Assembly: GCA_025351005.1 (NCBI GenBank) | Contig: JANXWS010000068.1 | Coordinates: forward strand, 1 to 36,114 | DNA from: Pseudomonadota bacterium | GTDB taxonomy: Bacteria; Pseudomonadota; Gammaproteobacteria; Steroidobacterales; Steroidobacteraceae | DNA length: 36,114 nt | Direction of reading: 5' to 3' | Shown here: positions 1-7,963 of the stretch, in pieces | Layout: each line of letters begins with the position of its first letter | Position numbering within the stretch: position 1 is the stretch's first letter | Notes under the pieces: generated by a model | Told to the model about the DNA's origin: nothing | The model's database searches: none | The model's input: only the letters and a program-made list of their open reading frames with translations | Position numbers and translations under genes: made by a program

Positions 1-2
1 AG

Positions 3-71
3 CTGCCGGGTCGGGTCCGCACCCACTGCAAGAACGTGCCGTCGCACGGCGCACCGGGACATCCGGGCTAG
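3..71 (+). CDS. possible 3' end of a gene cut by the left edge
   Basis: An open frame enters from the left edge and ends at a TAG at 69-71, giving about 22 residues ending in GAPGHPG. The stop shares the palindromic CTAG with the stop of the converging slipin gene, the compact arrangement expected for two convergent genes. The fragment is too short to assign to a family and could be a chance frame. Confidence 0.25.
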   Translation: MPGRVRTHCKNVPSHGAPGHPG

Positions 72-997
72 CCGCGGGTGGGGCTCGCCTCCGGCGGCTC
101 GGCCCGCGGTGATGCCGTGCGCGGCGGCTGTGCAGCGAAGGCCGCCGCGCCCATGATGCTGCCGGCGTTCATGCTGTCGACCATCGCAGTCGGGATCAGG
201 ATCGTCGAGCCGCGCTCCTTGGTGGTCTCGTAGATGATGTTCATCGCCCGCAGCTGCAGCGCGGCGGGATTCTGCGAATAGATGTTTGCTGCATCGAGGA
301 ATCGCTGCGCGATGTCCTGCTCCGCGGACGCGAGGATGACCCGCGCAGCCTTTTCGCGCTCCGCCTGCGCCTGCCGGCTCATGGCATCCTGCAGCTGCGT
401 AGGGATCGCGACGTCGCGGATCTCCACCGAGAGCACCGACACGCCCCAGTCCGCGATCTTCTGGCCGATCTCCTCCTTCAGCTGCTGGTCGGCGACCTTG
501 CGCTCGGCCAGGAGCGCGCTGAGCGGCGAGGACCCGATCATCTCCCGCAGTGACGTCTGTGCGACGCGCAGGATTGCCTCGCGATAGTCGGCGATCTCGA
601 GTGCGGCCCGCTCGGCGTCGTGCACCTGCCAGAACAGGATCGCGTCGATGTTGGCGGGGACCGTGTCCCGGGTCAGCGCTTGCTCTGCGTTGAATTCGGT
701 GGTCTGGATCCGCTGGTCGATCCACGCCACCACGTTGTCGACGAACGGGATGACGACGAACAGGCCTGGCCCGCGGACAGCATGCAGCTTGCCGAGCCGG
801 AGCACGACCGCCTTTTCCCATTGCAGGGCCATCAGCAGGGAAATCGGCGTGAGAATGCCGGCGAGGATCAGCAGTCCCGGCAGGACCAGGCCGAGTGCCG
901 AGCCGGGCTCGTGTCCGAACCTGACGAGCGCGCCGGCGGTGACCAGCAGCAGGACGGACACCACGGTGGCCGGCGCATTCTTCCCGGAGGTAGTCAT
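68..997 (-). CDS. slipin / SPFH (band 7) membrane protein
   Basis: A 309-residue stomatin/prohibitin-like protein. Two hydrophobic segments (about residues 11-25 and 34-58) precede an SPFH domain (about 58-230) with the typical stretch EKAVVLRLGK followed by GPGLFVVIPFVD, and a helical region rich in Ala, Glu and Arg. Family members oligomerise on the inner membrane and organise microdomains or partner proteases. No nfeD-type partner is visible here. The ATG at 997 was chosen because it overlaps the stop of the upstream GntR gene (ATGA, 994-997) and begins the recognisable protein; the same frame stays open far upstream only because of GC bias. The coupling suggests it is the main target of that regulator. 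The family call is strong; the cellular role is unknown. Confidence 0.9.
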   Translation of the reverse strand: MTTSGKNAPATVVSVLLLVTAGALVRFGHEPGSALGLVLPGLLILAGILTPISLLMALQWEKAVVLRLGKLHAVRGPGLFVVIPFVDNVVAWIDQRIQTTEFNAEQALTRDTVPANIDAILFWQVHDAERAALEIADYREAILRVAQTSLREMIGSSPLSALLAERKVADQQLKEEIGQKIADWGVSVLSVEIRDVAIPTQLQDAMSRQAQAEREKAARVILASAEQDIAQRFLDAANIYSQNPAALQLRAMNIIYETTKERGSTILIPTAMVDSMNAGSIMGAAAFAAQPPRTASPRAEPPEASPTRG

Positions 998-1383
998 GAC
1001 TTGGTTTCCTTTCGCTTTGTGAGCTGCGTCATGCATCGCGCGACGTCGCCCGGATCTAGGCCCGCGGCGCTGGCCGAGGCAATCATCTTCTCCGCAAAGC
1101 TCTCGAGGCGGCGCGCCTGCAGCACCGGATCCGCCGGCGGCGGCTTCTCGGCGACATAGGTCCCTCGGGCCCGGAGGATGACGATGGCGCCGGCCTGCTG
1201 CAGTTCGTCGTAGGCATGGCGCACGGTATTGAGATCGATCTTCAGCGCGACGGCCACTTGCCGCATCGTCGGCATCTGCTCGCCGGGGCCCAGGATCCCG
1301 GCGCCGATCGCGCGCAGCATCTGTTCGCGGATCTGCACGTAGATCGGCACACCGCTTTTCTCGATTCGTATGGTGGGCAGCAC
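994..1383 (-). CDS. short GntR-family regulator (YtrA-like)
   Basis: A 129-residue protein with an N-terminal GntR winged helix (residues 1-75): the entry helix contains PIYVQIREQMLRAI, and the recognition region reads MRQVAVALKIDLNTVRHAYDEL, quoted here in two parts as MRQVAVALKI and DLNTVRHAYDEL. Only about 50 residues follow, too short for a FadR, HutC or MocR effector domain but normal for the YtrA subfamily. The start is a GTG at 1383 without a clear Shine-Dalgarno. The stop overlaps the slipin ATG by four bases, so both are probably co-transcribed. The upstream palindrome at 1400-1417 suggests autoregulation. The ligand is unknown. Confidence 0.88.
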   Translation of the reverse strand: MLPTIRIEKSGVPIYVQIREQMLRAIGAGILGPGEQMPTMRQVAVALKIDLNTVRHAYDELQQAGAIVILRARGTYVAEKPPPADPVLQARRLESFAEKMIASASAAGLDPGDVARCMTQLTKRKETKS

Positions 1384-1399
1384 GTCGGGTAGGCTGTAT

Positions 1400-1417
1400 G
1401 ACAGTATGCATACTGTC
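1400..1417. promoter_or_regulatory. perfect 18-bp palindrome, probable GntR operator
   Basis: GACAGTATGCATACTGTC reads identically on both strands and lies 17 bp upstream of the GntR start. GntR-family proteins bind such palindromes as dimers. It overlaps the expected -10 region of the minus-strand promoter (a TTGACA lies at 1440-1435), so occupancy would block transcription. Autoregulation is inferred from position and family. Confidence 0.65.
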
Positions 1418-1434
1418 TACTAGTCCGGGACGTC

Positions 1435-1440
1435 TGTCAA
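1435..1440 (-). promoter_or_regulatory. consensus -35 box of the GntR-slipin operon
   Basis: The minus strand reads TTGACA, a perfect sigma-70 -35 hexamer. At 17-bp spacing the -10 position reads GACAGT (3 of 6 matches) and falls inside the palindrome at 1400-1417. The weak -10 makes this a plausible rather than certain promoter. Confidence 0.45.
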
Positions 1441-1547
1441 GCGGGCGCGGGGGGCGAGCGTCGGTGGCAACGCGGGTAGAATTGCGGCGAGGCAGCGGGC
1501 GGCGCGCCGCCGCCGTCTCGTTCGGACATCCGCCAAGGAGAGCGACC

Positions 1548-2105
1548 GTGGACCAGAGGATCGCATCGTTCGTGCTGTCGGCAGCGTCCGCGTTGGCGCT
1601 CGTCGCGTTGGCGGCTCCCGCCGCCCTGGCAGGCACCTCGCCCGGCGCACCGGCCAGCGCGGTCGGGAAAGTCGATGACGTTCCCGCCGCCCTGCGCGTG
1701 CCGGGCGACCACAAGGTCGTCTTCGAGGGAATCGTCGCCGCCGGGACGCAGACCTACCACTGCGGCGCGGACGGGAAGTACGTGCTGCTCGGGCCGACGG
1801 CGATGCTCCGTGGCCGCGAGGGTCAGTACGTCGCTCACTACTTCGGGCCGAGCTGGCAGTACCAGGACGGCAGCGTCGTGGTCGGCAAGGTCATCGCGAA
1901 GGAGCCGCGCGCGAACACGATCGACCAGTTGCTGGTGCAAGTCTCTCAGCACGACGGCCGCCAGGGACTGTTCAGCGAGGTCGACTTCATCCAGCGGCTC
2001 GCGACCGAGGGCGGCGTCCCGCCGCCGCAGTGCGATCCGGCGCGCGACGCGACGCTCGCCGTTCCCTACACGGCGATCTACCAGTTCTGGGCGCCAACCA
2101 AGTAG
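1548..2105 (+). CDS. secreted DUF3455 protein
   Basis: A 185-residue protein with a signal peptide (hydrophobic core FVLSAASALALVALAAPA, likely cleaved after ALA near residue 28). The mature part shows the DUF3455 pattern: a VP..LRVPG opening, a QTYHCGADGKYVLL segment, HYFGPSWQYQDGSVVVGKV, an FIQR-containing stretch and a terminal VPYTAIYQFWAP. The GTG start at 1548 follows AAGGAG (1535-1540) with 7-base spacing; the frame is open further upstream but that part is low-complexity. DUF3455 proteins are small, mostly exported proteins of unknown function in bacteria and fungi. The gene diverges from the GntR operon and converges on the DUF255 gene. Confidence 0.85.
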   Translation: MDQRIASFVLSAASALALVALAAPAALAGTSPGAPASAVGKVDDVPAALRVPGDHKVVFEGIVAAGTQTYHCGADGKYVLLGPTAMLRGREGQYVAHYFGPSWQYQDGSVVVGKVIAKEPRANTIDQLLVQVSQHDGRQGLFSEVDFIQRLATEGGVPPPQCDPARDATLAVPYTAIYQFWAPTK

Positions 2106-2151
2106 CCGGCCCGAGGCGCGTCAGGACCCCGCCGCGAGTCGGGGCGGCGTG

Positions 2152-4029
2152 TCAGTCGGCCGAGCGCGAGTTGTTTACCGCCTGGACCAGGCGGTCCGCT
2201 TCGTAGACGGGCGTCGAGCACGCGTTTTCCGAACACGCGAACGCGGCGGCCACCTTCAGCACCGGGTAGCGGACCGCAGGGTTCGGCAATGGGCCCTCCG
2301 AACGGTCCCACCACTCGACCTCGAGGTAGGGCGCGGGAAACGCGAGGGCGGCCGCGTGCAGTGCGCGTGCGGCCGGATCGTCCTTGGCACCGACGATCGT
2401 GATGTGCGTGGGCGCGGATCCGAGTTCCAGGTCCGCGAGCAGGACGTCGGCATGCAGCCCAGGGCCGTCGGGCGCCACGGCGGCCAGCCGTTTCATCGCG
2501 TGCTCCGCAATCCGGCGGAATTCGAGGTCGCCCGTGTAGCGGGCGACGAGATTCGCCACGCGTACGACCGCCGCATTCTGGTCGACCGCGCGAATCGGCT
2601 CGCGCAACACTCCGACCGCATCTTCCTGGACGTGCGCGGCGACGAAGCCTGACTCCGGGTGGCGGAAGCTGCTGGCGATGAACCGGAGCGTCGCCTGCGC
2701 GTGCGACAGCCACCGGCGTTCACCGCTCGATCGATAGAGGGCGACGAAAGCATCCGCCATCGCGATCGAGTCGTCGAGGAACGGCCCGCCGCGATCGGCA
2801 TCGTCGTGGCGGAATCCGCCGCCCTGCGACCGGTGCGCGACGATCCAGTCCGCGGCGCGGCCGGCGAGCGCGAGCGCAGCCGCGTCGGCCGTCACGTCGT
2901 AGTAGCGACACAGCGCCCGTATGGCCCAGCCGTTCTCGCGCGAGTAGACGTGCGTGTCGATGCGCGGAATGCCGAGATGCCGGCGGCCGCCGTCGTCGAG
3001 CCGGTAGTAGTCGACTCCGGGCACCGCGATCGACAGGTCGGCATCCTGGCTGACGTAGAAGCCGCCATCGGGAGTGGCGAGAAAATCGCCGATGTAGCGC
3101 CGCAGGGCGGTCGCCGCCGCGAGGTAGCGGGGATCGTGCCAGCGGGCGTAGGCCTCCGAATAGATGCGCAGGTCGTCGGCCTGGAAGGACATCAGCTTCT
3201 CGAAATGCGGCGAGTGCCAGTCGACCGCGTCCGAGTACTGGTACACGCCGCCCCATACCGGGTCGATCAGGGCGAGGTTCGCATCCAGCGTCTGGCGCAC
3301 GCGGTGCTCGGCCAGCGGCTCGCTGCGATCCATCTGTGCAAACGCGAGCTCGATGGATGAAGCATCGACGTATTTGTGGATCGTCCCCCAGCCGCCGTGC
3401 TCACTGTCGTAGAGCGCGCCGTACGATCGCAGGAATGCCTGCCGCTGCGCCGTGCTCAGCAGCATGGCGCCACTGCCGCGCGGCGCGCGGTCGCGGCCGA
3501 CGGAAGGACCGGGGCTCGGGTCGGCGACGATCGCGCTCAGCATGGACGCCATCTGCGGGGCCGGAATGAACCCGCGTCGCTTCACGATTTCCTTGCCGTC
3601 CGGCGCGAGCACGATCGTGGCCGGCCAGCCCCAGTCGCCGTAGCGGCTCGTGAGGCCGGGATCGCTGTCGGAATCGACGCTGACCGCCAGGTAGTGCGCA
3701 GCGACCAGCGCCCGGACTGCCGGATCGGGATAGGTCTCCTCGTCCATCACGTGGCACCAGTGACACCAGACGGCATGCAGGTCGAGCAGCACGAAGCGGT
3801 GCTGCCGCGCAGCCTCCCGGAACAGTTCCGCGTCGAACGAGGTCGTCCAGGCGATCGGAGGTGGCTCGGTGGCGGTCGCCGCGGGCGCGGCAGACCCGGC
3901 GACCGGTCCCAGCGACAGGACCGCGGCGACGCACCAGGGACGCCAGCCGCGCACGAACCCCCTGACGACACGGATCGCGGACGGCGCCCGGTCGGTGGGA
4001 GTCGGGTCCGGTTTGATGCCCGGGATCAT
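2152..4029 (-). CDS. exported DUF255 thioredoxin-fold / six-hairpin protein
   Basis: A 625-residue protein of the DUF255 (YyaL/spermatogenesis-associated protein 20) type. An N-terminal hydrophobic segment after basic residues (about 30-48) looks like a signal peptide. It is followed by a thioredoxin-like domain with the redox motif WCHWCH (Cys89, Cys92) and GWPATIVLAPDG, then an alpha/alpha-barrel region resembling N-acylglucosamine epimerases, including YSEAYARWHDPRYLAAA and ENGWAIRALCRYYDV. The ATG at 4029 has GGAGG seven bases upstream; an ATG at 4059 has a weaker signal. Most family members are cytosolic, so export is a notable variation. The activity is not established; a disulfide or sugar-related role is only a guess. 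Confidence 0.85.
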   Translation of the reverse strand: MIPGIKPDPTPTDRAPSAIRVVRGFVRGWRPWCVAAVLSLGPVAGSAAPAATATEPPPIAWTTSFDAELFREAARQHRFVLLDLHAVWCHWCHVMDEETYPDPAVRALVAAHYLAVSVDSDSDPGLTSRYGDWGWPATIVLAPDGKEIVKRRGFIPAPQMASMLSAIVADPSPGPSVGRDRAPRGSGAMLLSTAQRQAFLRSYGALYDSEHGGWGTIHKYVDASSIELAFAQMDRSEPLAEHRVRQTLDANLALIDPVWGGVYQYSDAVDWHSPHFEKLMSFQADDLRIYSEAYARWHDPRYLAAATALRRYIGDFLATPDGGFYVSQDADLSIAVPGVDYYRLDDGGRRHLGIPRIDTHVYSRENGWAIRALCRYYDVTADAAALALAGRAADWIVAHRSQGGGFRHDDADRGGPFLDDSIAMADAFVALYRSSGERRWLSHAQATLRFIASSFRHPESGFVAAHVQEDAVGVLREPIRAVDQNAAVVRVANLVARYTGDLEFRRIAEHAMKRLAAVAPDGPGLHADVLLADLELGSAPTHITIVGAKDDPAARALHAAALAFPAPYLEVEWWDRSEGPLPNPAVRYPVLKVAAAFACSENACSTPVYEADRLVQAVNNSRSAD

Positions 4030-4475
4030 CAAAGCGCCTCCGGCCTGTGCTGTGGTCATGGGGTCCCCGCGGGTGACGCAATCTGCCCACCGTCATACAC
4101 CGACTACGTGCCGAAGAGCCATTCGGATGCGACCGCGCGTCGTCATCGACCGATCCCCTTCCCCGGTCGCGAATGCGGCTGCGCGGACCGAGTCATCGCG
4201 GGCGATGGCAACGGCCGGGGTCGCCCTCGGTCGGGCTTCGGAATCACTGTCCCGTCAATCACTTGAGGCCGCTCCCGGCTCCCCGGGCCGGTCCCGCCGC
4301 CGCTCCCCCGTTTAGCTAGGCGCGTGCCATCCTTGAGACTGGCCGCCGGAGGCGGGCAGGACCCGCGGTGATCGTCCGACACCCTGTCTCCGTGCGGCGA
4401 CGTATTGGCGTGTGCCGACCGCTCCGTCGGCCGATACTGTCTGAACCCCATCTCATCGACGGGAAGGAAAGCAAC
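4030..4475. other. 446-bp intergenic region, no gene recognised
   Basis: This divergent gap separates the DUF255 and bactofilin genes and should hold both promoters. I see a short inverted repeat (CCGAC, six-base loop, GTCGG, about 4417-4432) and a TACTGT near 4435, but no pair of -35/-10 boxes at proper spacing. Frames crossing it look like shadows of high-GC sequence. Confidence 0.4.
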
Positions 4476-5009
4476 ATGGCGTTCTTCAAGGACACGATCA
4501 GTGGAGCCCACGAGCCCGTTCCGCCACCGCGCGATACGTCGCACGGCAACGCCCCCCGGCCGACCGCGCCCGACGCGATGCGGCGACCGCCGGAGCGGCC
4601 GGAACCGCGTCACGAATCCCGCGCGGAGCCGACCATCGCCGCCAAGGAGTCGTTCCTCGCTTCCGACCTGACCATCGAGGGAAAGATCGAAGGCGCGGGA
4701 CACGTCAAGATCGCCGGTCGCTTCAAGGGCGACGTGCACGTGCAGGGCAACCTGACGATCGACGCCGGCGCCCACCTCACGGGCCAGGTGCGCGCCAAGA
4801 ACGTCACCGTCGGCGGCGAACTGCACGGCAACATCGACGGCGCCGAGCGTGTCGAGCTGAGCCAGAGCGGTGTCGTGGTCGGCGACCTCAAGGTCGGCTC
4901 GCTGACGGTGGCCGCCGGCTCGCGCATGCGCGGCCAGGTCGAGTTCGGTTGGGGCGACAAAGGTCCGCCGAAGCAGGAACAGCCGCGAGGTAACGGTTCG
5001 CCTGCATGA
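4476..5009 (+). CDS. bactofilin
   Basis: A 177-residue bactofilin. A disordered Pro/Arg-rich N-terminal arm (residues 1-55) is followed by the bactofilin beta-helix core (about 57-160), whose regular six-residue hydrophobic periodicity appears in LTIEGKIEGAGHVKIAGRFK and in GNLTIDAGAHLTGQVRAKNV. Bactofilins polymerise without nucleotide into membrane-associated filaments that position cell-wall enzymes and polar machinery. The ATG at 4476 follows GGAAGGAAA at 4462-4470; an upstream in-frame ATG has no comparable support. The stop overlaps the start of the following zinc-ribbon gene (ATGA, 5006-5009), so the two products probably work together or are made in fixed ratio. Confidence 0.92.
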   Translation: MAFFKDTISGAHEPVPPPRDTSHGNAPRPTAPDAMRRPPERPEPRHESRAEPTIAAKESFLASDLTIEGKIEGAGHVKIAGRFKGDVHVQGNLTIDAGAHLTGQVRAKNVTVGGELHGNIDGAERVELSQSGVVVGDLKVGSLTVAAGSRMRGQVEFGWGDKGPPKQEQPRGNGSPA

Positions 5010-5377
5010 GCGCGATGCGCCCGCCGGCTTCGGGCGCGACCAAGACGTGCCCGCACTGCAAGAGCACGATCCTGGGGAGCGCCAGCGTCTGTCCGGCGTG
5101 CCGCCACCACTTGCGGTTCATTCCGACCGGCCAGCTTGAACCGACGCCCGCCTTCTCCGCGTTGCGGGTCGAGGCGGCCTTCGGCAATCCGCAGGCGTCC
5201 TCGTACTGCGAGTATTCCGTCGTCGTCGCCATGCGCAATGAGCGCGGCGAGGAGATCGCCCGGCACGTCGTCAACGTCGGCGCGCTCGTGCCCGGCGAGC
5301 AACGCCACTGCGTGCTCTCGGTCGACGTCTTCACCCCCGCCGACGACAATACCCGTGCGGTGCGTCGGGAACACTGA
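5006..5377 (+). CDS. small zinc-ribbon protein coupled to bactofilin
   Basis: A 123-residue protein. Residues 15-32 form a zinc ribbon with CPHC and CPAC knuckles (Cys15, Cys18, Cys29, Cys32). The remainder is a beta-rich domain, with EYSVVVAMRNERGEEIARHV and a second strand block near CVLSVDVF. It has no signal peptide or membrane segment. The ATG overlaps the bactofilin stop by four bases. I recognise the zinc ribbon but no named family for the C-terminal part. Its coupling to bactofilin suggests an accessory or filament-binding role, which is inference. Confidence 0.82.
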   Translation: MSAMRPPASGATKTCPHCKSTILGSASVCPACRHHLRFIPTGQLEPTPAFSALRVEAAFGNPQASSYCEYSVVVAMRNERGEEIARHVVNVGALVPGEQRHCVLSVDVFTPADDNTRAVRREH

Positions 5378-5682
5378 ACGCGACCCGCCGTCACCGACGT
5401 AGGCGCGGCGGCGGCGCGCAGCCGCCGAGGCCGGCCGCGGTCACGCGGGGCGGTCGAAGTGCGGCGGTGGCGATGTTCTTACGCAGTCCGTTGGCAACAT
5501 CGCCGGATGGCGTTTCCGTCGAGCGTCGACCGCCGCTACTGTATCTGTGCTGACGGAGCCGCGGATCTCAGGCTCGCCCGCAACCGCGGCACCATGCCAC
5601 CACACTGAGATGCCGCCGCGGCCGGCAACAGTTAGATCGTGGCCAGGGCGCGGCCGCGGTCTGGCGCGGCAGGAGAATACGA
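5378..5682. other. 305-bp intergenic region with a GC hairpin
   Basis: The stretch contains a perfect inverted repeat at 5409-5427 (listed separately) and a TTGGCA at 5491-5496 that resembles a -35 box. No convincing -10 follows it. No open frame in the gap has protein-like composition. It should hold the promoter of the subtilisin gene. Confidence 0.35.
5409..5427 (+). terminator. candidate hairpin after the bactofilin pair
   Basis: CGGCGGC and GCCGCCG form a perfect 7-bp stem with the loop GCGCA, about 30 bases after the zinc-ribbon stop. There is no T tract, so it is at best a weak intrinsic terminator or an mRNA end-stabilising hairpin. Confidence 0.25.
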
Positions 5683-6930
5683 GTGGGCGAGCGAGACGTC
5701 GGCAAGGTCGGCGCGACGGCGTCCGGCGCGGATGGCCGCTCGCCGAGCGCCGCACCGTCGCGGCCCGTCGACCCGCGGCACACCGGCCGGCATGTCGTGC
5801 TGCTGAAGGACGGTGGCAGCCGCGCCGCCGCCGAGCGTCTGCGCAATGCCACGGGCCTGCGGATGTCGATGTCGTCCGACTTCGACGGCCGGGTCCGGGG
5901 AGCGCACACGGCGACGGGCGAGGGCGTGATGTTCGAGCGCCTCGGCGTTGCGCTCCTGCACGGCGACCCCGACCAGGTCCGGGCGCTCGCGAAGGGCGCG
6001 GGGGCGCGCAAGCTGATCGTCGAGCCCGAGCGCATCGTTCGCGTGAGCGGGCCATGGGACGACCCGCTCGCGGACTCCGAAGCGGCGACCTGGGGATTGC
6101 AAGCGACACGCGTGGCGTCCTCGCGGTTTTCCGGGCAGGGCGTCCGCGTCGCCATACTCGACACCGGCATCGATCTGCAGCATCCCGACTTCGCCGGCCG
6201 GGCGATCGTGTCGCAGTCGTTCGTGGCGGGCGGCACCGTTGCCGACGTGTTCGGCCACGGAACGCAATGCGCGGGCGTGGCCTGCGGACCGCTGAACCCG
6301 GGCCGCCCGCCGCGCTACGGCGTCGCGCCGGACGCCGAGATCTATGTAGGCAAGGTCGTCGGGGACGACGGCAGCGGCACGGACGGCGATGTGCTCGCCG
6401 GCATCGACTGGGCCGTCGGCAACGGCTGCGCCGTCATCTGCATGGCGCTCGGTACGACGGCCAGGCAAGGCGAGCCCCACTCGCAGGTCTACGAGCAGGT
6501 GGCCGCACGATCGCTCGCGGCCGGCAGCGTGCTAGTGGCCGCGGCCGGCAACCAGAGCCAGCGTCCCGACACGATCGTCCCGGTCGACCATCCCGCCGAT
6601 TGCCCGTCAATCCTCTCGGTCGGCGCGGTCGATCCGCACTTGGGCATCGCGGTGTTCTCGAACGGCGGTCGCAACCCGGATGGCGGCGAGGTCGACATCG
6701 CGGCGCCGGGCGTTGCGATCCTCTCGTGCTGGCCCGGTCCGGCGCTCTACCAGGCGGCGAGTGGCACGAGCATGGCCGCGCCCCACGTCGCGGGGATTCT
6801 GGCGCTGCTGGCCGAGGCCGATCCGGCCGCACGCGGGCAGGCCCTGCGGGCGCTGCTGCTCCGCGCGGCGTCCGGGCTGCCGTTGCCGGCCGGCGATGTC
6901 GGCGCGGGCCTCGCACAGGCGCCGCAGTAG
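5683..6930 (+). CDS. S8 family serine peptidase (subtilisin-like, no signal peptide)
   Basis: A 415-residue subtilase. An I9-like prodomain region occupies about residues 36-114, and the peptidase domain about 125-410. The catalytic triad is visible: Asp160 in AILDTGID, His192 in FGHGTQ and Ser363 in SGTSMAAPHVAG, with oxyanion Asn290 in AAGNQSQ. The N-terminus is polar and lacks a signal peptide, so the enzyme should be cytosolic unless exported by an unusual route. The GTG start at 5683 follows AGGAGA (5671-5676). The I9-like gene follows after 9 bases and is probably co-transcribed. Convergent to it lies an anti-sigma/sigma pair whose proteins are possible substrates; that link is inference from position. 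Confidence 0.93.
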   Translation: MGERDVGKVGATASGADGRSPSAAPSRPVDPRHTGRHVVLLKDGGSRAAAERLRNATGLRMSMSSDFDGRVRGAHTATGEGVMFERLGVALLHGDPDQVRALAKGAGARKLIVEPERIVRVSGPWDDPLADSEAATWGLQATRVASSRFSGQGVRVAILDTGIDLQHPDFAGRAIVSQSFVAGGTVADVFGHGTQCAGVACGPLNPGRPPRYGVAPDAEIYVGKVVGDDGSGTDGDVLAGIDWAVGNGCAVICMALGTTARQGEPHSQVYEQVAARSLAAGSVLVAAAGNQSQRPDTIVPVDHPADCPSILSVGAVDPHLGIAVFSNGGRNPDGGEVDIAAPGVAILSCWPGPALYQAASGTSMAAPHVAGILALLAEADPAARGQALRALLLRAASGLPLPAGDVGAGLAQAPQ

Positions 6931-6939
6931 ATCCCGGCC

Positions 6940-7230
6940 ATGACCGACATCGTCATAAGCTACCCGAGCGGGCGCTGGAGGTGCGTGGTGAGGCGCGTCA
7001 AGGTCGCGGTCGCGATCGGCGAGGACGCGTTCGGCCGGATTCAACAGGTGGCCGAGGCTTGCCGCCAGCTCGGCTTCGAGCACGAGTCGACGCTGTCCGG
7101 CGTCGGCGTGCTGGTGGGATCGGCCGCGGCGGACGACGTGGCGAGGCTACGGACGGTGCCGGGCGTAACGGCCGTCGAGGTCGAACGTGATCTCCGGCAC
7201 GGCCGGGCGCCGCGGCCCGCCCGGGCCTAG
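6940..7230 (+). CDS. small I9-inhibitor-like protein next to the subtilisin
   Basis: A 96-residue protein. After a short leader it shows a compact beta-alpha-beta-beta-alpha-beta pattern: VKVAVAIGEDAFGRIQQVAE, GFEHESTLSGVGVLVGSA, DDVARLRTVPGVTAVEVER. This resembles the ferredoxin-like I9 propeptide fold; small relatives in databases often carry the misleading name ketohydroxyglutarate aldolase. The phrase VPGVTAVEVER is typical of I9 ends. As a free-standing propeptide-like domain nine bases after an S8 peptidase gene, it could be an inhibitor or folding chaperone of that enzyme. No catalytic residues are apparent. The start at 6940 has only a weak ribosome-binding site; coupling to the preceding gene is likely. 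Confidence 0.75.
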   Translation: MTDIVISYPSGRWRCVVRRVKVAVAIGEDAFGRIQQVAEACRQLGFEHESTLSGVGVLVGSAAADDVARLRTVPGVTAVEVERDLRHGRAPRPARA

Positions 7231-7258
7231 CCGGACCGGAAGGCGCGACCCGCGGCGA

Positions 7259-7963
7259 TCAGGGCGATGATGGTGATCCGTCGGGGCGCAACGTGAAGCT
7301 GAATGTCTGCGCGGGCCCGGGCTCGTTGCCGCCTGTGACCTGCAACTCATAGTCACCCGGCTGCAGTCTTGTCGCGTCCGCGAAGCAGCGGACGAAGCCA
7401 TCCGGTCCCGATGCGAGCCCGGCGACCGACCCGACCCTTGATCGTGCCGTGGCGCCGGTCAACCGTTCGAGCGTGACCCGATAGACGCGGCCTGCCGATC
7501 GCGTCGCCGGAGCCACGCGCAGTTCGAGCAGGCCGCGCGCGGGCAAGGCGAGCACGGGCGTCGAGGTGGAGCCGCGCGCTGCGACGAAGGTGAAGCGGGC
7601 GACGGTCGCGCCGCCCGAACCCGAACGTGCCGCGCCCGCGGGAACCGAGGCGCTCAGCACCGACGCCGGCCGCAGCGTCGGGTAGACCCACCATACGACC
7701 GCGATTCCGGCGGCGGCGGCCGCAACTGCCGCGCCTGCGGCCCACAACCGGGCGCGTCGCGGCGCCCGGCGCGGAACGAAGTCGATGCGGTGGCTCTCGC
7801 GAAGCTGCTCGAGTCCCTCGCGCAACCGCAGCGACAGCTCGACCTCGCGCACGAGATTGGGATCGCCGAGCAATCGATGCTCAAACGCGCGGCGATCGTC
7901 TTCCGGCAGGTGGTCGCCGAGGTAGTCGCGGATTCGCTCCAGGTCGCGACCGACGTCGATCAC
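7259..7963 (-). CDS. anti-sigma-factor-like membrane protein
   Basis: A 234-residue single-pass protein. Residues 1-60 form a helical cytoplasmic region (RDYLGDHLPEDDRRAFEHRL and onwards) like the N-terminal sigma-binding region of anti-sigma factors, but without zinc-finger His/Cys ligands. A basic stretch precedes a membrane helix (about 74-95). The roughly 135-residue outer domain ends with LQPGDYELQVTG, a beta-sandwich-like pattern. The GTG start at 7963 has AGGAG seven bases upstream and overlaps the stop of the sigma gene (GTGA, 7960-7963). The coupling and architecture support an anti-sigma role that relays an envelope signal. Direct binding to the sigma factor is inferred. Confidence 0.78.
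   Translation of the reverse strand: MIDVGRDLERIRDYLGDHLPEDDRRAFEHRLLGDPNLVREVELSLRLREGLEQLRESHRIDFVPRRAPRRARLWAAGAAVAAAAAGIAVVWWVYPTLRPASVLSASVPAGAARSGSGGATVARFTFVAARGSTSTPVLALPARGLLELRVAPATRSAGRVYRVTLERLTGATARSRVGSVAGLASGPDGFVRCFADATRLQPGDYELQVTGGNEPGPAQTFSFTLRPDGSPSSP

Noticed and set aside
2106..2151. GC-rich near-repeat between the DUF3455 and DUF255 stops as a terminator
   Set aside because: CCCCGCC and GGGGCGG are not reverse complements; only a 5-bp stem is possible.
5547..7190. A 547-residue plus-strand frame over the subtilisin
   Set aside because: It is Arg-rich and in the wrong frame; the S8 catalytic motifs are in the frame starting at 5683.
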